From the NCBI RefSeq assembly GCF_028023675.1, contig NZ_JAQIOZ010000014.1, positions 58,531-122,530 of the forward strand: a stretch of DNA of 64,000 nucleotides, read 5' to 3'. Of this stretch, positions 51,776-63,477 are shown one piece after another. Position numbers and translations under genes: made by a program. Within the stretch, counting starts at the first letter, position 1. Each line of letters begins with the position of its first letter. The notes below the pieces were generated by a model, which made no database searches, was not told the origin of the DNA, and saw nothing but the letters and a program-made list of their open reading frames with translations. Source of the stretch: Primorskyibacter aestuariivivens. GTDB lineage: Bacteria > Pseudomonadota > Alphaproteobacteria > Rhodobacterales > Rhodobacteraceae.

Positions 51776-52731
51776 GCGCCAGTCCTCAGCACGCGTGTCA
51801 TTTCCGCAAGGATTGATACGGCAATCTCGGATGGGCCGGAGGCTCCGATATCCAGACCGATGGGGCCGTGAATGCGCGCGCAATCAACCTCGGAAAACCC
51901 GGCGTTCTGCATCCGCTCCAGCCGTTTGGCATGGGTGCGGGTCGAACCCAGCGCGCCGATGTAGAATGCTCCGGATCGCAGCGCGGCTTCAAGCGCCGGA
52001 TCGTCCAGTTTCGGGTCATGGGTCAGAAGGCAAAGCGCGGTGCGCCCATCAAGCGCAAGGGTTGCCACCGCCTCATCCGGCCAGTCATACATGATCTGCG
52101 TGTCCGGGAACCGCGAGGGCGAAGCAAAGCTTTCGCGCGGATCGATAACCACCGGATCATAGCCGATGCGGCGCGCCATGGACACAAGATGCTGGGCGAT
52201 ATGCACCGCCCCCACCACGATCAGCCGCAGGGGCGGGTTGTGAATGGCCACAAAGGATTCGCCGTCTTCCTCGAACCCGGACCGGTCCATGCGAAAACGC
52301 GTCTCGTGGCCGGAGTGATCGAGACGGCGCGCATTGGTCCTTGTATTGACCACATAGGCGACCGGCTGACGCGCGGCGCGGGCTGCGACCAGGTCTTCCA
52401 GCATGCTCACGGGCAGGGCAGAGCCCACCGGCTCCACCAACACCCGGATTTTCCCGCCACAGGCCAACCCGACGGCAAAGGCGTCGCCATCGGAGACGCC
52501 GAATTCAAGCTCCCGCGCGCGGCCTTCCTCATGCGCTTCAAGCGCTTCGACGACGACAGCGCCCTCGACGCAACCGCCCGAGACCGAGCCTTCCATATCG
52601 CCATCGGTGCTCACCACCAATTGCGCGCCCACCCGGCGCGGTGCGCTGCCCCAGGTTTCGATGACCGTAGCCAGCGCGACGCCTTTGCCAGCGCGGTGCC
52701 ACGCCAGCGCGATCTCCGGTATCCCTTGCAT
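51772..52731 (-). CDS. XdhC/CoxI-family molybdenum cofactor maturation protein
   Basis: The 319-residue protein has the N-terminal XdhC_CoxI part (KGVALATVIETWGSAPRRVG, SVSGGCVEGAVV, GLACGGKIRVLVEP) and a C-terminal Rossmann-like part (RLIVVGAVHIAQHLVSMA, VIDPRESFA, YIGALGSTRTHAKR). XdhC binds Mo-cofactor, promotes its sulfuration and inserts it into molybdenum hydroxylases. It is the first gene of the pair with the MPT-binding protein. Confidence 0.92.
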   Translation of the reverse strand: MQGIPEIALAWHRAGKGVALATVIETWGSAPRRVGAQLVVSTDGDMEGSVSGGCVEGAVVVEALEAHEEGRARELEFGVSDGDAFAVGLACGGKIRVLVEPVGSALPVSMLEDLVAARAARQPVAYVVNTRTNARRLDHSGHETRFRMDRSGFEEDGESFVAIHNPPLRLIVVGAVHIAQHLVSMARRIGYDPVVIDPRESFASPSRFPDTQIMYDWPDEAVATLALDGRTALCLLTHDPKLDDPALEAALRSGAFYIGALGSTRTHAKRLERMQNAGFSEVDCARIHGPIGLDIGASGPSEIAVSILAEMTRVLRTGA

Positions 52732-52830
52732 CTTTGGCCCTCCCGGCGCGAAGTGTAGCAGGAGTCGCGGGGCGGTCTGTAGAGGGGAAATGATGCCCCG
52801 GTCACGATTTCTTCAAAAGATTTCGTGGCG

Positions 52831-53985
52831 CTACCCAAGCCGCTTCAACAGCACGAGCGAGGGTTCCCCCGTCACGGCGAGCCCATTGCGCGCCTGGAAC
52901 GCCTCGATTGCGGCAATGGTTTTCTTGCCGATCACACCATCGGCGCCGCCGGTGTCGAACCCTTTGGCGGTCAGGCGTGCCTGCAATCTGATCCGATCGG
53001 CTTTGGCTAACCCGTATTGATCGGGCGGAAAACTGCCCCTGAGCGGCCCCGCGCCGCCGATCCGGTCGGCAAGATGGCCGACGCCAATCGCATAGGCGGT
53101 GGAGTTGTTGTAGCGCTTGATCACGTTGAAATTATGGGTCACGGAAAAACGCGGTCCGCCCGGTTGCAGCTCGAGTGTCGGGCCGGATGGGACGCCCGGC
53201 TGCCCGGCTTCGCCGCCCCAGCGCAACCCCTTGCGCCAGCCGCGTCTGGCCAGGTAATTCGCCGTCGACGCCAGCGCATCTGTAGGGTCCTCCGACCAGA
53301 TATCTCGCCGTCCATCACCGGTGAAGTCCACGGCCAGTTCCTGAAACGCGGTTGGCATGAACTGGGTATGCCCCATCGCGCCTGCCCAACTGCCGGTCAT
53401 GCGCGCAGGCGTGATATCACCGTTTTGCAGGATGCGCAGCGCGGCCATCAATTCGGCTTCGAAATACCGCCCGCGCCGCCCGTCAAACGCCAGTGTCGAA
53501 GTGGCCGAGATCACCGGGACCTGGCCACGCCGTTCACCATAATAGCTTTCCAGCCCCCAGATCGCGGTGATGATTTCGGCGGGCACGCCGTAGCGGTCTT
53601 CCAGGGCCTGCAGGGTATTGCGATGCCTGCGAAACGCCGCGCGCCCCTTGGTCACGCGTTCATCCGATGCCGCAATGGACAGGTAATCTTCGAGACTGCG
53701 TTTGAATTCGGTCTGGTTACGGTCGCGGGTCACCACGCCGGGCAGGAACCCGCTGCCCCGGAACGCGGCGGTCAGGGTGGAATGCGAGATGCCGCGCGAC
53801 GCGGCCCGCGTTCTGAAATCCGCGATCCAAGCATCATAGGCCGGGTTGCGCGTGGGCCTCAAATCAGCGGGCAATCCTGTCGCGACTGAGGGTCGGCGGG
53901 TGGTGGTCGGGGCCGTGCCGCCCATGCAACCCGCCAGCCCGAAAGCCGACAGGCCAAGCCCGAAAACGCGTCGTGTGACCATCAT
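52831..53985 (-). CDS. MltB-like lytic murein transglycosylase with peptidoglycan-binding domain
   Basis: The protein of about 384 residues has an N-terminal TRRVFGLGLSAFGLAGC, which combines a twin-arginine pair with a lipobox, suggesting a Tat-exported lipoprotein. The SLT_2/MltB catalytic region contains IITAIWGLESYYGERRG (catalytic Glu), GSWAGAMGHTQFMPTAFQE and STANYLARRGW. A C-terminal PG_binding_1 domain follows (RLTAKGFDTGGADGVIGKKT). It cleaves peptidoglycan to 1,6-anhydro-muropeptides in the periplasm. A second ATG at 53982 is an equal candidate start. Confidence 0.92.
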   Translation of the reverse strand: MMVTRRVFGLGLSAFGLAGCMGGTAPTTTRRPSVATGLPADLRPTRNPAYDAWIADFRTRAASRGISHSTLTAAFRGSGFLPGVVTRDRNQTEFKRSLEDYLSIAASDERVTKGRAAFRRHRNTLQALEDRYGVPAEIITAIWGLESYYGERRGQVPVISATSTLAFDGRRGRYFEAELMAALRILQNGDITPARMTGSWAGAMGHTQFMPTAFQELAVDFTGDGRRDIWSEDPTDALASTANYLARRGWRKGLRWGGEAGQPGVPSGPTLELQPGGPRFSVTHNFNVIKRYNNSTAYAIGVGHLADRIGGAGPLRGSFPPDQYGLAKADRIRLQARLTAKGFDTGGADGVIGKKTIAAIEAFQARNGLAVTGEPSLVLLKRLG

Positions 53986-54104
53986 GAGATCGCTCGCCCT
54001 GCTTTGCATTGGTTATATGCACGGCACAGTGCCAGAGGATCACAGATGCGCCAAGGCCTTGAAAATCGGGCCATCTGGCAAAGGCGGAAATCCGCGTTCG
54101 TGCC

Positions 54105-54800
54105 TCAGAGCGCGGAGAGTTCGCTCACGATTGCCTCTGCCGCCTGTTTCGGGTCGGGGGCCTGCCAGACCGGGCGGCCTACAACGATATGGTCCGCGCC
54201 ATTGGCCACCGCGTCGGCCGGGGTCACGATGCGTTTCTGGTCGCCCGCATCTGCACCTGCGGGCCGGATGCCCGGTGTCACGATCAGCTTGCCCTTAGCC
54301 TCCGGCAGCGCGCGGATCATCGCCGCTTCCTGTGCTGACGCGATGACGCCATCGGCCCCGGCTTCCATGGCGCGCGCCGCGCGGGTGGCCACGATATCCT
54401 TGACATCGCCCGGCGCGATCAGTGAGGCGTCCAGATCGTCGCGGTCCAGCGAGGTCAGGATGGTCACGGCCAGGATCTTGAGGTCCTTGCCTGCCGCGCC
54501 TTCCTTGGCGGCGCGCACCACATGCGGATCGCCATGCACGGTCAGGAAATCGAGATCAAACTGGGCCAGACCGCGCACCGCCGCCTCGACCGTCGCGCCG
54601 ATGTCAAAGAGTTTCATGTCGAGGAAAATGCGCTTGCCGCGATCCTGTTTCAGCTCATTGGCGAGCGCCAGCCCGCCGCCGGTGAGCATGCCCAGCCCGA
54701 TCTTGTAGAAAGACACGGCTTCGCCAAGCCTGTCCGCCAGTTCCAGCCCGGCGATGGCATTGGGCACATCAAGGGCTACGATAAGTCGGTCATCAGACAT
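54105..54800 (-). CDS. pyrF: Orotidine 5'-phosphate decarboxylase
   Basis: This is the last step of UMP synthesis. The 231 residues form a TIM barrel with LIVALDVPNA at the first strand and the catalytic DxKxxD motif in FLDMKLFDIGAT. The phosphate-binding segments VTPGIRPAG and ADHIVVGRPVWQA are also present. The start at 54800 has AAGGA 10 nt upstream. It is followed downstream by no other gene on its strand for 120 bp. Confidence 0.95.
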   Translation of the reverse strand: MSDDRLIVALDVPNAIAGLELADRLGEAVSFYKIGLGMLTGGGLALANELKQDRGKRIFLDMKLFDIGATVEAAVRGLAQFDLDFLTVHGDPHVVRAAKEGAAGKDLKILAVTILTSLDRDDLDASLIAPGDVKDIVATRAARAMEAGADGVIASAQEAAMIRALPEAKGKLIVTPGIRPAGADAGDQKRIVTPADAVANGADHIVVGRPVWQAPDPKQAAEAIVSELSAL

Positions 54801-54875
54801 GAGGCGCGTTCCTTTGGGCAAAATCGCGCCTTAGTGCCGCTGTGGGCGCGCGAGGTCAATCCCCGCGCGCCCGGT

Positions 54876-55193
54876 TCAGGCCGCCCGCCGCCCGAGGATC
54901 TGCTCGAGGTAGTTGGGTTGTGACAAGAGAATATCGGTTGCCACGTCTCTCGTGCGGTTGGGCATGGCCCGTTCGACACGCCGCCGGGTCAGGGCGCAGC
55001 CTGAGGGAAGGTGCTGCGCCCTGGCCTTGGCGGCCAGTTCGGCCTTGATCACGTCAACCTCGGTCCAGATCGGTGCAGGCAGCGCCACTTCGTAGGTGAA
55101 ACTGTCCAGACCGTCCATGAGGGTGACATTCGCCTCGAAACACCCGGTTTCCGCGTTGTGACGGACATCTGTTATACGGGTCTTCATCGGCAT
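54876..55193 (-). CDS. Conserved-looking small cytoplasmic protein, function unknown
   Basis: The 105-residue protein has no signal peptide or membrane segment. An N-terminal beta-rich half contains TRITDVRHNAETGCFEANVT and a C-terminal helical half contains LLSQPNYLEQILGRR. A strong AAGGAGG site 7 nt before the ATG supports it as a real gene. It is upstream of pyrF on the same strand and divergent from clpB. I do not recognise the family. Confidence 0.7.
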   Translation of the reverse strand: MPMKTRITDVRHNAETGCFEANVTLMDGLDSFTYEVALPAPIWTEVDVIKAELAAKARAQHLPSGCALTRRRVERAMPNRTRDVATDILLSQPNYLEQILGRRAA

Positions 55194-55318
55194 TGCTCTG
55201 CCTCCTTAGGGTTGGAACCGCGTGCTTGGCGCGGTTGGGGATAAATTGGGGATGCCGGACCGGTTCGGAAAGGGGCCTAACAGCGAATGTCATTCAGGAA
55301 TTTTCACGCCCGCGTGAT

Positions 55319-55347
55319 CTTGAACCGATCCGAAACGCTCCCCAAAT
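55319..55347 (+). promoter_or_regulatory. RpoH (sigma-32)-type promoter for clpB
   Basis: CTTGAA (55319-55324), a 15-bp spacer and CCCCAAAT (55340-55347) closely follow the sigma-32 consensus. They lie 80 bp upstream of the clpB start codon and downstream of the divergent small-protein gene. Confidence 0.75.
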
Positions 55348-55426
55348 ATACCCGGAGGCCCGAACCGGGGTGTGCCGCCAAGCCGGGCACCCACAATGCC
55401 GGGCGCTTGGAAAAAGGAGAGTGACC

Positions 55427-58042
<2,616 letters not shown>

Positions 58043-58064
58043 CACATGACAGGTTGAAAATGAA

Positions 58065-58095
58065 ACGCGCGCCGGGGTTTTCCGGCGCGCGTTTT
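58065..58095 (+). terminator. Rho-independent terminator of clpB
   Basis: An 11-bp perfect stem, ACGCGCGCCGG with its complement, has a GGTTTT loop and is followed by TTTC. It begins 23 bp after the clpB stop and also lies just past the 3' end of the convergent RTX gene. Confidence 0.88.
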
Positions 58096-58114
58096 CGTTG
58101 ATCAGCTGTCAGGA

Positions 58115-59503
58115 TCAGAACAACAACAGATCCGTATCGAAATCCTGATAAAGAACGCCGTCCAGAACGATCACATCGCCCGAAGGTGTGGTGATTTCCA
58201 GCCCGGATGCACCGTCCTGAATGCTCAGGTCCTGAACCCCGGACAGGCCCAGAGCCGTGAGGTCGATCTCATCCTCGCCATTGCCGAAATCGAGGATCAG
58301 GTCGGTGCCGAAGCCATCGACAAAGATGAACACATCATCCCCGTTGCCACCGTGCATCGTGTCATTCCCGGTGCCGCCGAACAGCAGATCATCGCCGTTC
58401 CCGGCATAAAGCTGGTCGTTCCCCGCATCGCCGAACACCAGATCATTGTCATGTCCCGCATAGATCGTATCGTCGCCGGTATTGCCGTGCAGGGTATCCT
58501 GTCCGAATGAGCCGTAGAGCCTGTCGTGATCGGCACCACCGTAGATTTCATCGTGACCATCGCCGCCGCGCAGGATGTCGTCGCCCGATCCGCCATGCTG
58601 CACGTCGCGCCCGATTCCGCCATCCAGCGTATCGTTGCCCGCCCCGCCAAACAGCTCATCCCGGCTTTCGTTGCCACGAATGGAGTCGTTGCCGCTTCCG
58701 CCGATCAACGTGTCGCGGCCCATGCCCCCGCGCAGGATGTCATCGCCATTCCCGCCCGAGATATAGTCATTGCCGCCATTGCCGTGCAGCGTGTCATTGC
58801 CGGTGTCACCATGGATGACGTCGCGCCCGGTGCCGCCATAGACTTCGTCATGGCCGCTGCCCGCAACGATGCTGTCGCGGCCATTGCCGCCGACAAGTGT
58901 GTCGTTCCCGGCCCCGCCATACAGCGTGTCCCGGCCATCGCCGCCGATCAGTTCGTCATGGCCGCTGTTGCCGTGCAACTCGTCAGCCCCCGTGCCGCCG
59001 CGCAAGAGGTCGTTGCCGGTGCCTCCAGAAAGCAGGTCATCGCTGTAGCCGCCCTGCAGCGTGTCATGGCCGCTGTCGCCTTGAAGCGTGTCGCGCCCGC
59101 TATTGCCGAAAAGACTGTCATCGCCGCTTCCGCCATACACGACGTCATCGCCCGAATTGCCGTAGAGCGTATCGTTGCCAGAATCGCCATAGACCAGATC
59201 GTCATCGCGCCCGCCGCGGATGCTGTCATTGCCATAGCCGCCCAGAATGGTGTCATTGTCACCATTGCCATGGATCGTATCATCTCCGTCCCGGCCGATG
59301 ATCCGGTCGTTGCCGCGCCCGCCCCAGAGCGCATCGCCACCCATTGTGCCGACAAGCGTGTCGTCACCGCTTGTTCCATACAGGGGGGAGGAGAAAAGGG
59401 TTGCCTGTCCGCTGGAGATGAGCGCTTGGCTCCACAGATTTTCTTGTCTGGTTTCAGGTATGAACGGCATGTTCAAAATCCACGATATGGGAACCGCGAC
59501 CAT
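58115..59503 (-). CDS. RTX protein made almost entirely of 39 nonapeptide Ca2+-binding repeats
   Basis: The 462-residue protein has no classical signal peptide. After a 43-residue lead, residues 44-394 are 39 uninterrupted nonapeptides of the GGxGxDxUx type (for example GSGNDSIRG, NTGDDTIYA), which fold as a Ca2+-dependent beta roll. The last 68 residues (VDGFGTDLILDFGNGEDEID onward, ending DTDLLLF) look like the family's C-terminal type I secretion region. No enzymatic domain is present, so a structural, surface or matrix role is likely. ATG 59470 (MPFIPETRQ) is an alternative start. No T1SS genes are adjacent. Confidence 0.9.
   Translation of the reverse strand: MVAVPISWILNMPFIPETRQENLWSQALISSGQATLFSSPLYGTSGDDTLVGTMGGDALWGGRGNDRIIGRDGDDTIHGNGDNDTILGGYGNDSIRGGRDDDLVYGDSGNDTLYGNSGDDVVYGGSGDDSLFGNSGRDTLQGDSGHDTLQGGYSDDLLSGGTGNDLLRGGTGADELHGNSGHDELIGGDGRDTLYGGAGNDTLVGGNGRDSIVAGSGHDEVYGGTGRDVIHGDTGNDTLHGNGGNDYISGGNGDDILRGGMGRDTLIGGSGNDSIRGNESRDELFGGAGNDTLDGGIGRDVQHGGSGDDILRGGDGHDEIYGGADHDRLYGSFGQDTLHGNTGDDTIYAGHDNDLVFGDAGNDQLYAGNGDDLLFGGTGNDTMHGGNGDDVFIFVDGFGTDLILDFGNGEDEIDLTALGLSGVQDLSIQDGASGLEITTPSGDVIVLDGVLYQDFDTDLLLF
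58322..59374 (-). repeat. 27-bp-period tandem array encoding the RTX nonapeptides
   Basis: Thirty-nine consecutive 27-bp units keep exact register with no indel over 1,053 bp, although unit sequences differ at many positions. The array is inside the RTX gene and would be prone to unequal recombination, so repeat number may vary between strains. Confidence 0.85.
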
Positions 59504-59562
59504 AGGTCAGACCACGAGCTATCCGGGGAAGATGGCAAATATGGGGCAATTTGAATAAAATT

Positions 59563-59592
59563 GACCCCGCCATGCACGGGGCAGGCGGGGTC
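59563..59592 (-). terminator. Putative terminator of the fasciclin gene
   Basis: GACCCCGCC (59563-59571) pairs with GGCGGGGTC (59584-59592) around a 12-nt loop. Read on the minus strand the stem is followed by AATTTTATT. It lies 36 bp beyond the stop codon of the fasciclin-domain gene. Confidence 0.7.
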
Positions 59593-59628
59593 GTTATGTG
59601 CCCTGATTGGGCGATTACGCGGGTGCGA

Positions 59629-60108
59629 TTATTCCGGAATGATCACCGCGTCGATCACGTGGATCACGCCGTTCGACGCTTCGATATCCGCGGTCACCAC
59701 GTTGGCACCATTCACGGTCACGCCGCCTTCGGTCATGATGGTGACGTCGCCGCCCTGGGCGGTGGTGGCCATCATGTTGTTGCTCAGGTCAGAAGACATC
59801 ACCTTGCCCGGCACCACATGGTAAGTGAGGATCGAGACAAGCTGTTCCTTGTTCTCGGGTTTGAGAAGGGTTTCCACCGTGCCCTCGGGCAGGGCCGCAA
59901 AGGCGTCATCGGTCGGCGCAAACACGGTGAAGGGGCCTTCGCCTTTCAGCGTGTCAACGAGGCCCGCGGCTTCCACCGCTGCGACGAGCGTGGTGAAGCT
60001 GCCCGCGTCCACTGCCGTATCAACGATGTCTTTGGAATGACCGCCCGCGAATGCCGGGGTGGTCAGGGCTGCGGCGGCGGTCAGGGCGAAGAAAGTTCTG
60101 CGAAGCAT
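59629..60108 (-). CDS. Exported fasciclin (FAS1) domain protein
   Basis: The 159-residue protein has a signal peptide ([21 protein letters not shown]) and one FAS1 domain. H1 is [21 protein letters not shown], the middle is [19 protein letters not shown], and H2 is [14 protein letters not shown]. Such proteins mediate cell-surface adhesion or periplasmic protein contacts. GGAGA precedes the ATG. It is a monocistronic minus-strand gene; the 257-bp spacer to the next gene holds no other clear feature. Confidence 0.92.
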   Translation of the reverse strand: MLRRTFFALTAAAALTTPAFAGGHSKDIVDTAVDAGSFTTLVAAVEAAGLVDTLKGEGPFTVFAPTDDAFAALPEGTVETLLKPENKEQLVSILTYHVVPGKVMSSDLSNNMMATTAQGGDVTIMTEGGVTVNGANVVTADIEASNGVIHVIDAVIIPE

Positions 60109-60365
60109 TGAATGTCTCCATTTCCTTGTGTGTCTGTCTCGATTGACATTGTGCTGATTACGGGGCGAGACGGGTTGTGGTTCACCGGGGTTTTTCGCCG
60201 CCCTCGCTTGACGAATGGGCGCGCGCGCCTAAGCTCGGACGTCTCTCGGTTTCCAATGAAATTCTTGTGATCTGCCGTCAGTCCCGCGCGAGCCAAACCT
60301 GTGGTTTTCGGTTGCCTGAGACCGCTGCGCTGCCCAGACTGACACCTGCAAAAGGGGAGGCGCAC

Positions 60366-61859
60366 ATGGGCGTAGCAATGCACATCATCAACGTCGCGGC
60401 GGTCCTGTTCGCGGCTCTCGCCGGAGTTGCGGTTCTGGCGTTGATTATCCTGTATTTTGTCGACAGTTCCCAACGCGTCGATGCGATCCGGCGCAATTAC
60501 CCGGTTGTGGGACGGTTTCGGAAACTGTTTTCGTCGCTGGGCGAGTTCTTCCGGCAGTATTTCTTTGCCATGGACCGCGAGGAGCTTCCTTTCAACCGGG
60601 CGCAGCGGGACTGGGTCGGGCATGCGGCCGAAGGCATTGGAAACACCGTCGCTTTCGGATCCACCCGCAACACCAATGTGCCGGGCACGCCGATCTTTGT
60701 GAATGCGGCTTTCCCGCCTCTGGACGACCAGTTTGCCAAAACGGCTCCGCTGGTCATCGGCCCCGAGGCACGCCAGCCCTTTACCGCGCCCTCCATCATC
60801 AACATTTCCGGCATGTCCTTTGGCGCGATTTCACGACCCGCCGTGCTGGCGCTGAGCCACGGGGCGAAAAAGGCCGGGATATGGCTCAATACCGGGGAAG
60901 GCGGGCTGAGCCCGTTTCATCTTGAAGGGGGCTGCGACATCGTCTTTCAGATCGGAACAGCCAAGTTCGGCGTGCGTGACGAGACCGGCAAACTCAGCGA
61001 TGACAAGCTGCGCGAGGTGGCGGCCCATGAACGGGTGCGCATGTTCGAGATCAAGATGAGCCAGGGGGCCAAGCCGGGCAAGGGCGGTATCCTGCCCGGC
61101 GAGAAAGTTACGCCCGAGATCGCCGCCATTCGCGGGCTGAAAGTAGGGCAGGACGGGATTTCGCCCAACCGCCACGCCGAGGTGGATGACTGGGGCGATC
61201 TTCTGGACCTGATCCACCGGGTGCGCGAGGTGACCGGCAAGCCGGTGGGCATCAAGCTGGTGGTGGGCGCACCCGAGGGCATTCAGGGGCTGTTTGACGA
61301 GATCACCGGCCGGGGGCCAGAGAGTGCGCCGGATTTCATCACAATCGACGGCGGCGAGGGCGGAACCGGGGCCGCGCCCATGCCGCTGATGGACCTTGTG
61401 GGCATGTCGATCCGCGAGAGCCTGCCCATGGTGGCGGATATGCGCAATGCCGCCGGTCTCAAGGACCGTATCCGTCTCATTGCCAGCGGCAAACTGATCA
61501 ACCCCGGCGACATTGCATGGGCCATCGCCGCGGGGGCTGACTTCGTGACCACGGCGCGCGGCTTCATGTTCTCTCTGGGTTGCATCCAGGCGTTGAAATG
61601 CAATCGCAACACCTGTCCTACCGGGATCACTACCCATGATCCGCGCTTTCAAAAGGGGCTGGATGTCGGCGACAAACAGGAACGTGTCGCGCGCTACGCC
61701 AAACAGATCATCAAGGAGGTCGAGATCATCGCACATTCTGTCGGCGTGGCCGAACCGCGCCTCATGCGCCGCGCCCATGTGCGCATCATGCAGGATAATG
61801 GCCAGAGCGTGCCGATGAACGACACGCTCAAACGTTACAATCAGGCCACGGGAAGTTGA
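60366..61859 (+). CDS. FMN-binding glutamate-synthase-domain protein, membrane-anchored
   Basis: The 497-residue protein has an N-terminal membrane helix (AVLFAALAGVAVLALIILYFV) followed by a Glu_synthase (GltB FMN barrel) domain. Visible parts are INISGMSFGAISRPAVLALS, GIWLNTGEGGLSPFHLEGG, TIDGGEGGTGAAPMPLMD and LGCIQALKCNRNTCPTGI. The last carries a Cys pattern like the 3Fe-4S site of glutamate synthase. It has no glutaminase domain or GltD partner, so it is not a canonical GOGAT. It is probably an oxidoreductase of unknown substrate at the inner membrane. GGGAGG precedes ATG 60366. Confidence 0.85.
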   Translation: MGVAMHIINVAAVLFAALAGVAVLALIILYFVDSSQRVDAIRRNYPVVGRFRKLFSSLGEFFRQYFFAMDREELPFNRAQRDWVGHAAEGIGNTVAFGSTRNTNVPGTPIFVNAAFPPLDDQFAKTAPLVIGPEARQPFTAPSIINISGMSFGAISRPAVLALSHGAKKAGIWLNTGEGGLSPFHLEGGCDIVFQIGTAKFGVRDETGKLSDDKLREVAAHERVRMFEIKMSQGAKPGKGGILPGEKVTPEIAAIRGLKVGQDGISPNRHAEVDDWGDLLDLIHRVREVTGKPVGIKLVVGAPEGIQGLFDEITGRGPESAPDFITIDGGEGGTGAAPMPLMDLVGMSIRESLPMVADMRNAAGLKDRIRLIASGKLINPGDIAWAIAAGADFVTTARGFMFSLGCIQALKCNRNTCPTGITTHDPRFQKGLDVGDKQERVARYAKQIIKEVEIIAHSVGVAEPRLMRRAHVRIMQDNGQSVPMNDTLKRYNQATGS

Positions 61860-61952
61860 GACGATGTTTGTTTAAGCGCGGGCCCTGCGGCTCTACCTAG
61901 GAAGGTGACAAAGCGCTTCGCGACCGCGCATCACAAACATAGGGGATACCAC

Positions 61953-62861
61953 ATGGCCCATCGCTGGAAAAACACGCTGACCGACCGGGACGTGACCGAA
62001 GAAAGCGTCTATCTCAACCGTCGTCAGATTATGGCCGGGTTGGGCGGTTTGGGGCTGGCGGGCATTGCAGGCACGACCGCGCGGGCGGCCAGCGAAGATC
62101 TGGAGCCGAACAGCTGGGAGGACATCACCAGCTACAACAACTTCTATGAATTCGGCACCGGCAAGGATGACCCCGCCCGCAACGCCCACGCGCTGACCAC
62201 CTCTCCCTGGACGGTCAAGATCGACGGTATGGTGGACAAGCCCGGTGATTACGCGTTCGAGGACATCATGAAAGCCATGACCGTTGAGGAGCGGATCTAC
62301 CGTTTCCGCTGTGTCGAGGCATGGTCGATGGTGGTGCCGTGGAACGGATTCGAGCTGGCCGACCTGTTGAACATGGCGGGCGTGCAATCGGGCGCGAAAT
62401 ACGTGGCCTTCGAGACGCTCTATCGCCCCGAGGAAATGTTCGGTCAGAAATACCCGGTTCTGGACTGGCCTTATGTGGAGGGGCTGCGCCTTGATGAGGC
62501 GATGCACCCGCTGACCATCATGGCGACCGGTATCTACGGCCGCGAAATCCCTAACCAGAACGGAGCGCCTTTGCGGCTGGTGGTGCCGTGGAAATACGGC
62601 TTCAAGTCGATCAAATCGGTGGTGCGCATCTCGCTCACCGACAAGGAGCCGCCGGTGAGCTGGAACGTCGCCATTCCACGGGAATACGGCTTCTATTCCA
62701 ATGTGAACCCGACTGTGGACCACCCGCGCTGGTCGCAGGCCACCGAACGCAAGATTGGCGGCGGGCTCTTTGCGCGCCGCCAGCCGACGCTGATGTTCAA
62801 TGGCTATGAGCAAGAGGTGGCCAGCCTGTATGACGGAATGGACCTGAAGAAATTCTTCTGA
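61953..62861 (+). CDS. msrP: Protein-methionine-sulfoxide reductase catalytic subunit MsrP (YedY)
   Basis: This periplasmic molybdopterin enzyme reduces methionine sulfoxide in proteins. The 302 residues begin with a Tat signal ([19 protein letters not shown]). The mature SUOX-fold domain contains [20 protein letters not shown], where Cys120 ligates Mo. [35 protein letters not shown] and [20 protein letters not shown] are also typical. The stop shares a base with the msrQ start (TGATG), so the two are coupled. Confidence 0.96.
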   Translation: MAHRWKNTLTDRDVTEESVYLNRRQIMAGLGGLGLAGIAGTTARAASEDLEPNSWEDITSYNNFYEFGTGKDDPARNAHALTTSPWTVKIDGMVDKPGDYAFEDIMKAMTVEERIYRFRCVEAWSMVVPWNGFELADLLNMAGVQSGAKYVAFETLYRPEEMFGQKYPVLDWPYVEGLRLDEAMHPLTIMATGIYGREIPNQNGAPLRLVVPWKYGFKSIKSVVRISLTDKEPPVSWNVAIPREYGFYSNVNPTVDHPRWSQATERKIGGGLFARRQPTLMFNGYEQEVASLYDGMDLKKFF

Positions 62862-63463
62862 TGCTGGTGGACCGGATCAATAGCACCGCGCGCAAGCTGC
62901 CTGCATGGATGCTTTACGTGATCCTGCCTCTGCCCGCGCTGTGGTTCCTCTATCTGGGGCTGACCGGCGGGCTCGGGGCTGAGCCGATCAAGGCGCTTGA
63001 GCATGAGCTTGGCGAATTTGCCCTGCAACTGCTGATCGCCGGGTTGGCCATCACACCCCTGCGCCGCCATGCCGGGATCAACCTCATCAAGTTCCGCCGC
63101 GCCATTGGGGTCATGAGTTTCGTCTATGTGGCGCTGCATCTGTTGGTATGGCTTGTTCTGGATGTGCAGGTCCTGGGGCAGATATGGGCCGATATCGTCA
63201 AACGCCCCTATATCACCGTAGGCATGGCGGGCTTTGTCCTGATGTTGCCCCTGGTGGCCACGTCCAACAACTGGTCGGTCCGCAGGCTGGGTCCCCGATG
63301 GCGCAAGCTGCACAAGCTGACCTATGCCGTGGTTCTGCTGGGCGCGGTGCATTTCCTCTTGCTGGTCAAAGGCATTCAGCTCGAACCGCTGATCTATCTG
63401 GCGGTGATCCTCTTGCTGCTGGCGCTGCGATGGCGACCACAACGGCAGAATCAAACGGCTTAG
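62861..63463 (+). CDS. msrQ: Heme-binding membrane subunit MsrQ (YedZ)
   Basis: The 200-residue protein has six hydrophobic segments of the ferric-reductase-like fold: YVILPLPALWFLYLGLTGG, LGEFALQLLIAGLAITPLRR, MSFVYVALHLLVWLVLDVQV, MAGFVLMLPLVATSNNWSVR, LHKLTYAVVLLGAVHFLLLV and LIYLAVILLLLALRW. Several His residues are placed for b-heme ligation. It passes electrons from the respiratory chain to MsrP. Confidence 0.94.
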   Translation: MLVDRINSTARKLPAWMLYVILPLPALWFLYLGLTGGLGAEPIKALEHELGEFALQLLIAGLAITPLRRHAGINLIKFRRAIGVMSFVYVALHLLVWLVLDVQVLGQIWADIVKRPYITVGMAGFVLMLPLVATSNNWSVRRLGPRWRKLHKLTYAVVLLGAVHFLLLVKGIQLEPLIYLAVILLLLALRWRPQRQNQTA

Positions 63464-63477
63464 GTATGAATACGGGT

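Noticed and set aside
58322..59374. 27-bp periodicity considered as a CRISPR or satellite array
   Set aside because: Units are contiguous, without spacers, and encode RTX nonapeptides in one open frame.
58526..59554. Plus-strand frame of Val/Ile/Ala repeats
   Set aside because: Antisense of the RTX repeat array; periodicity is inherited from the real gene.
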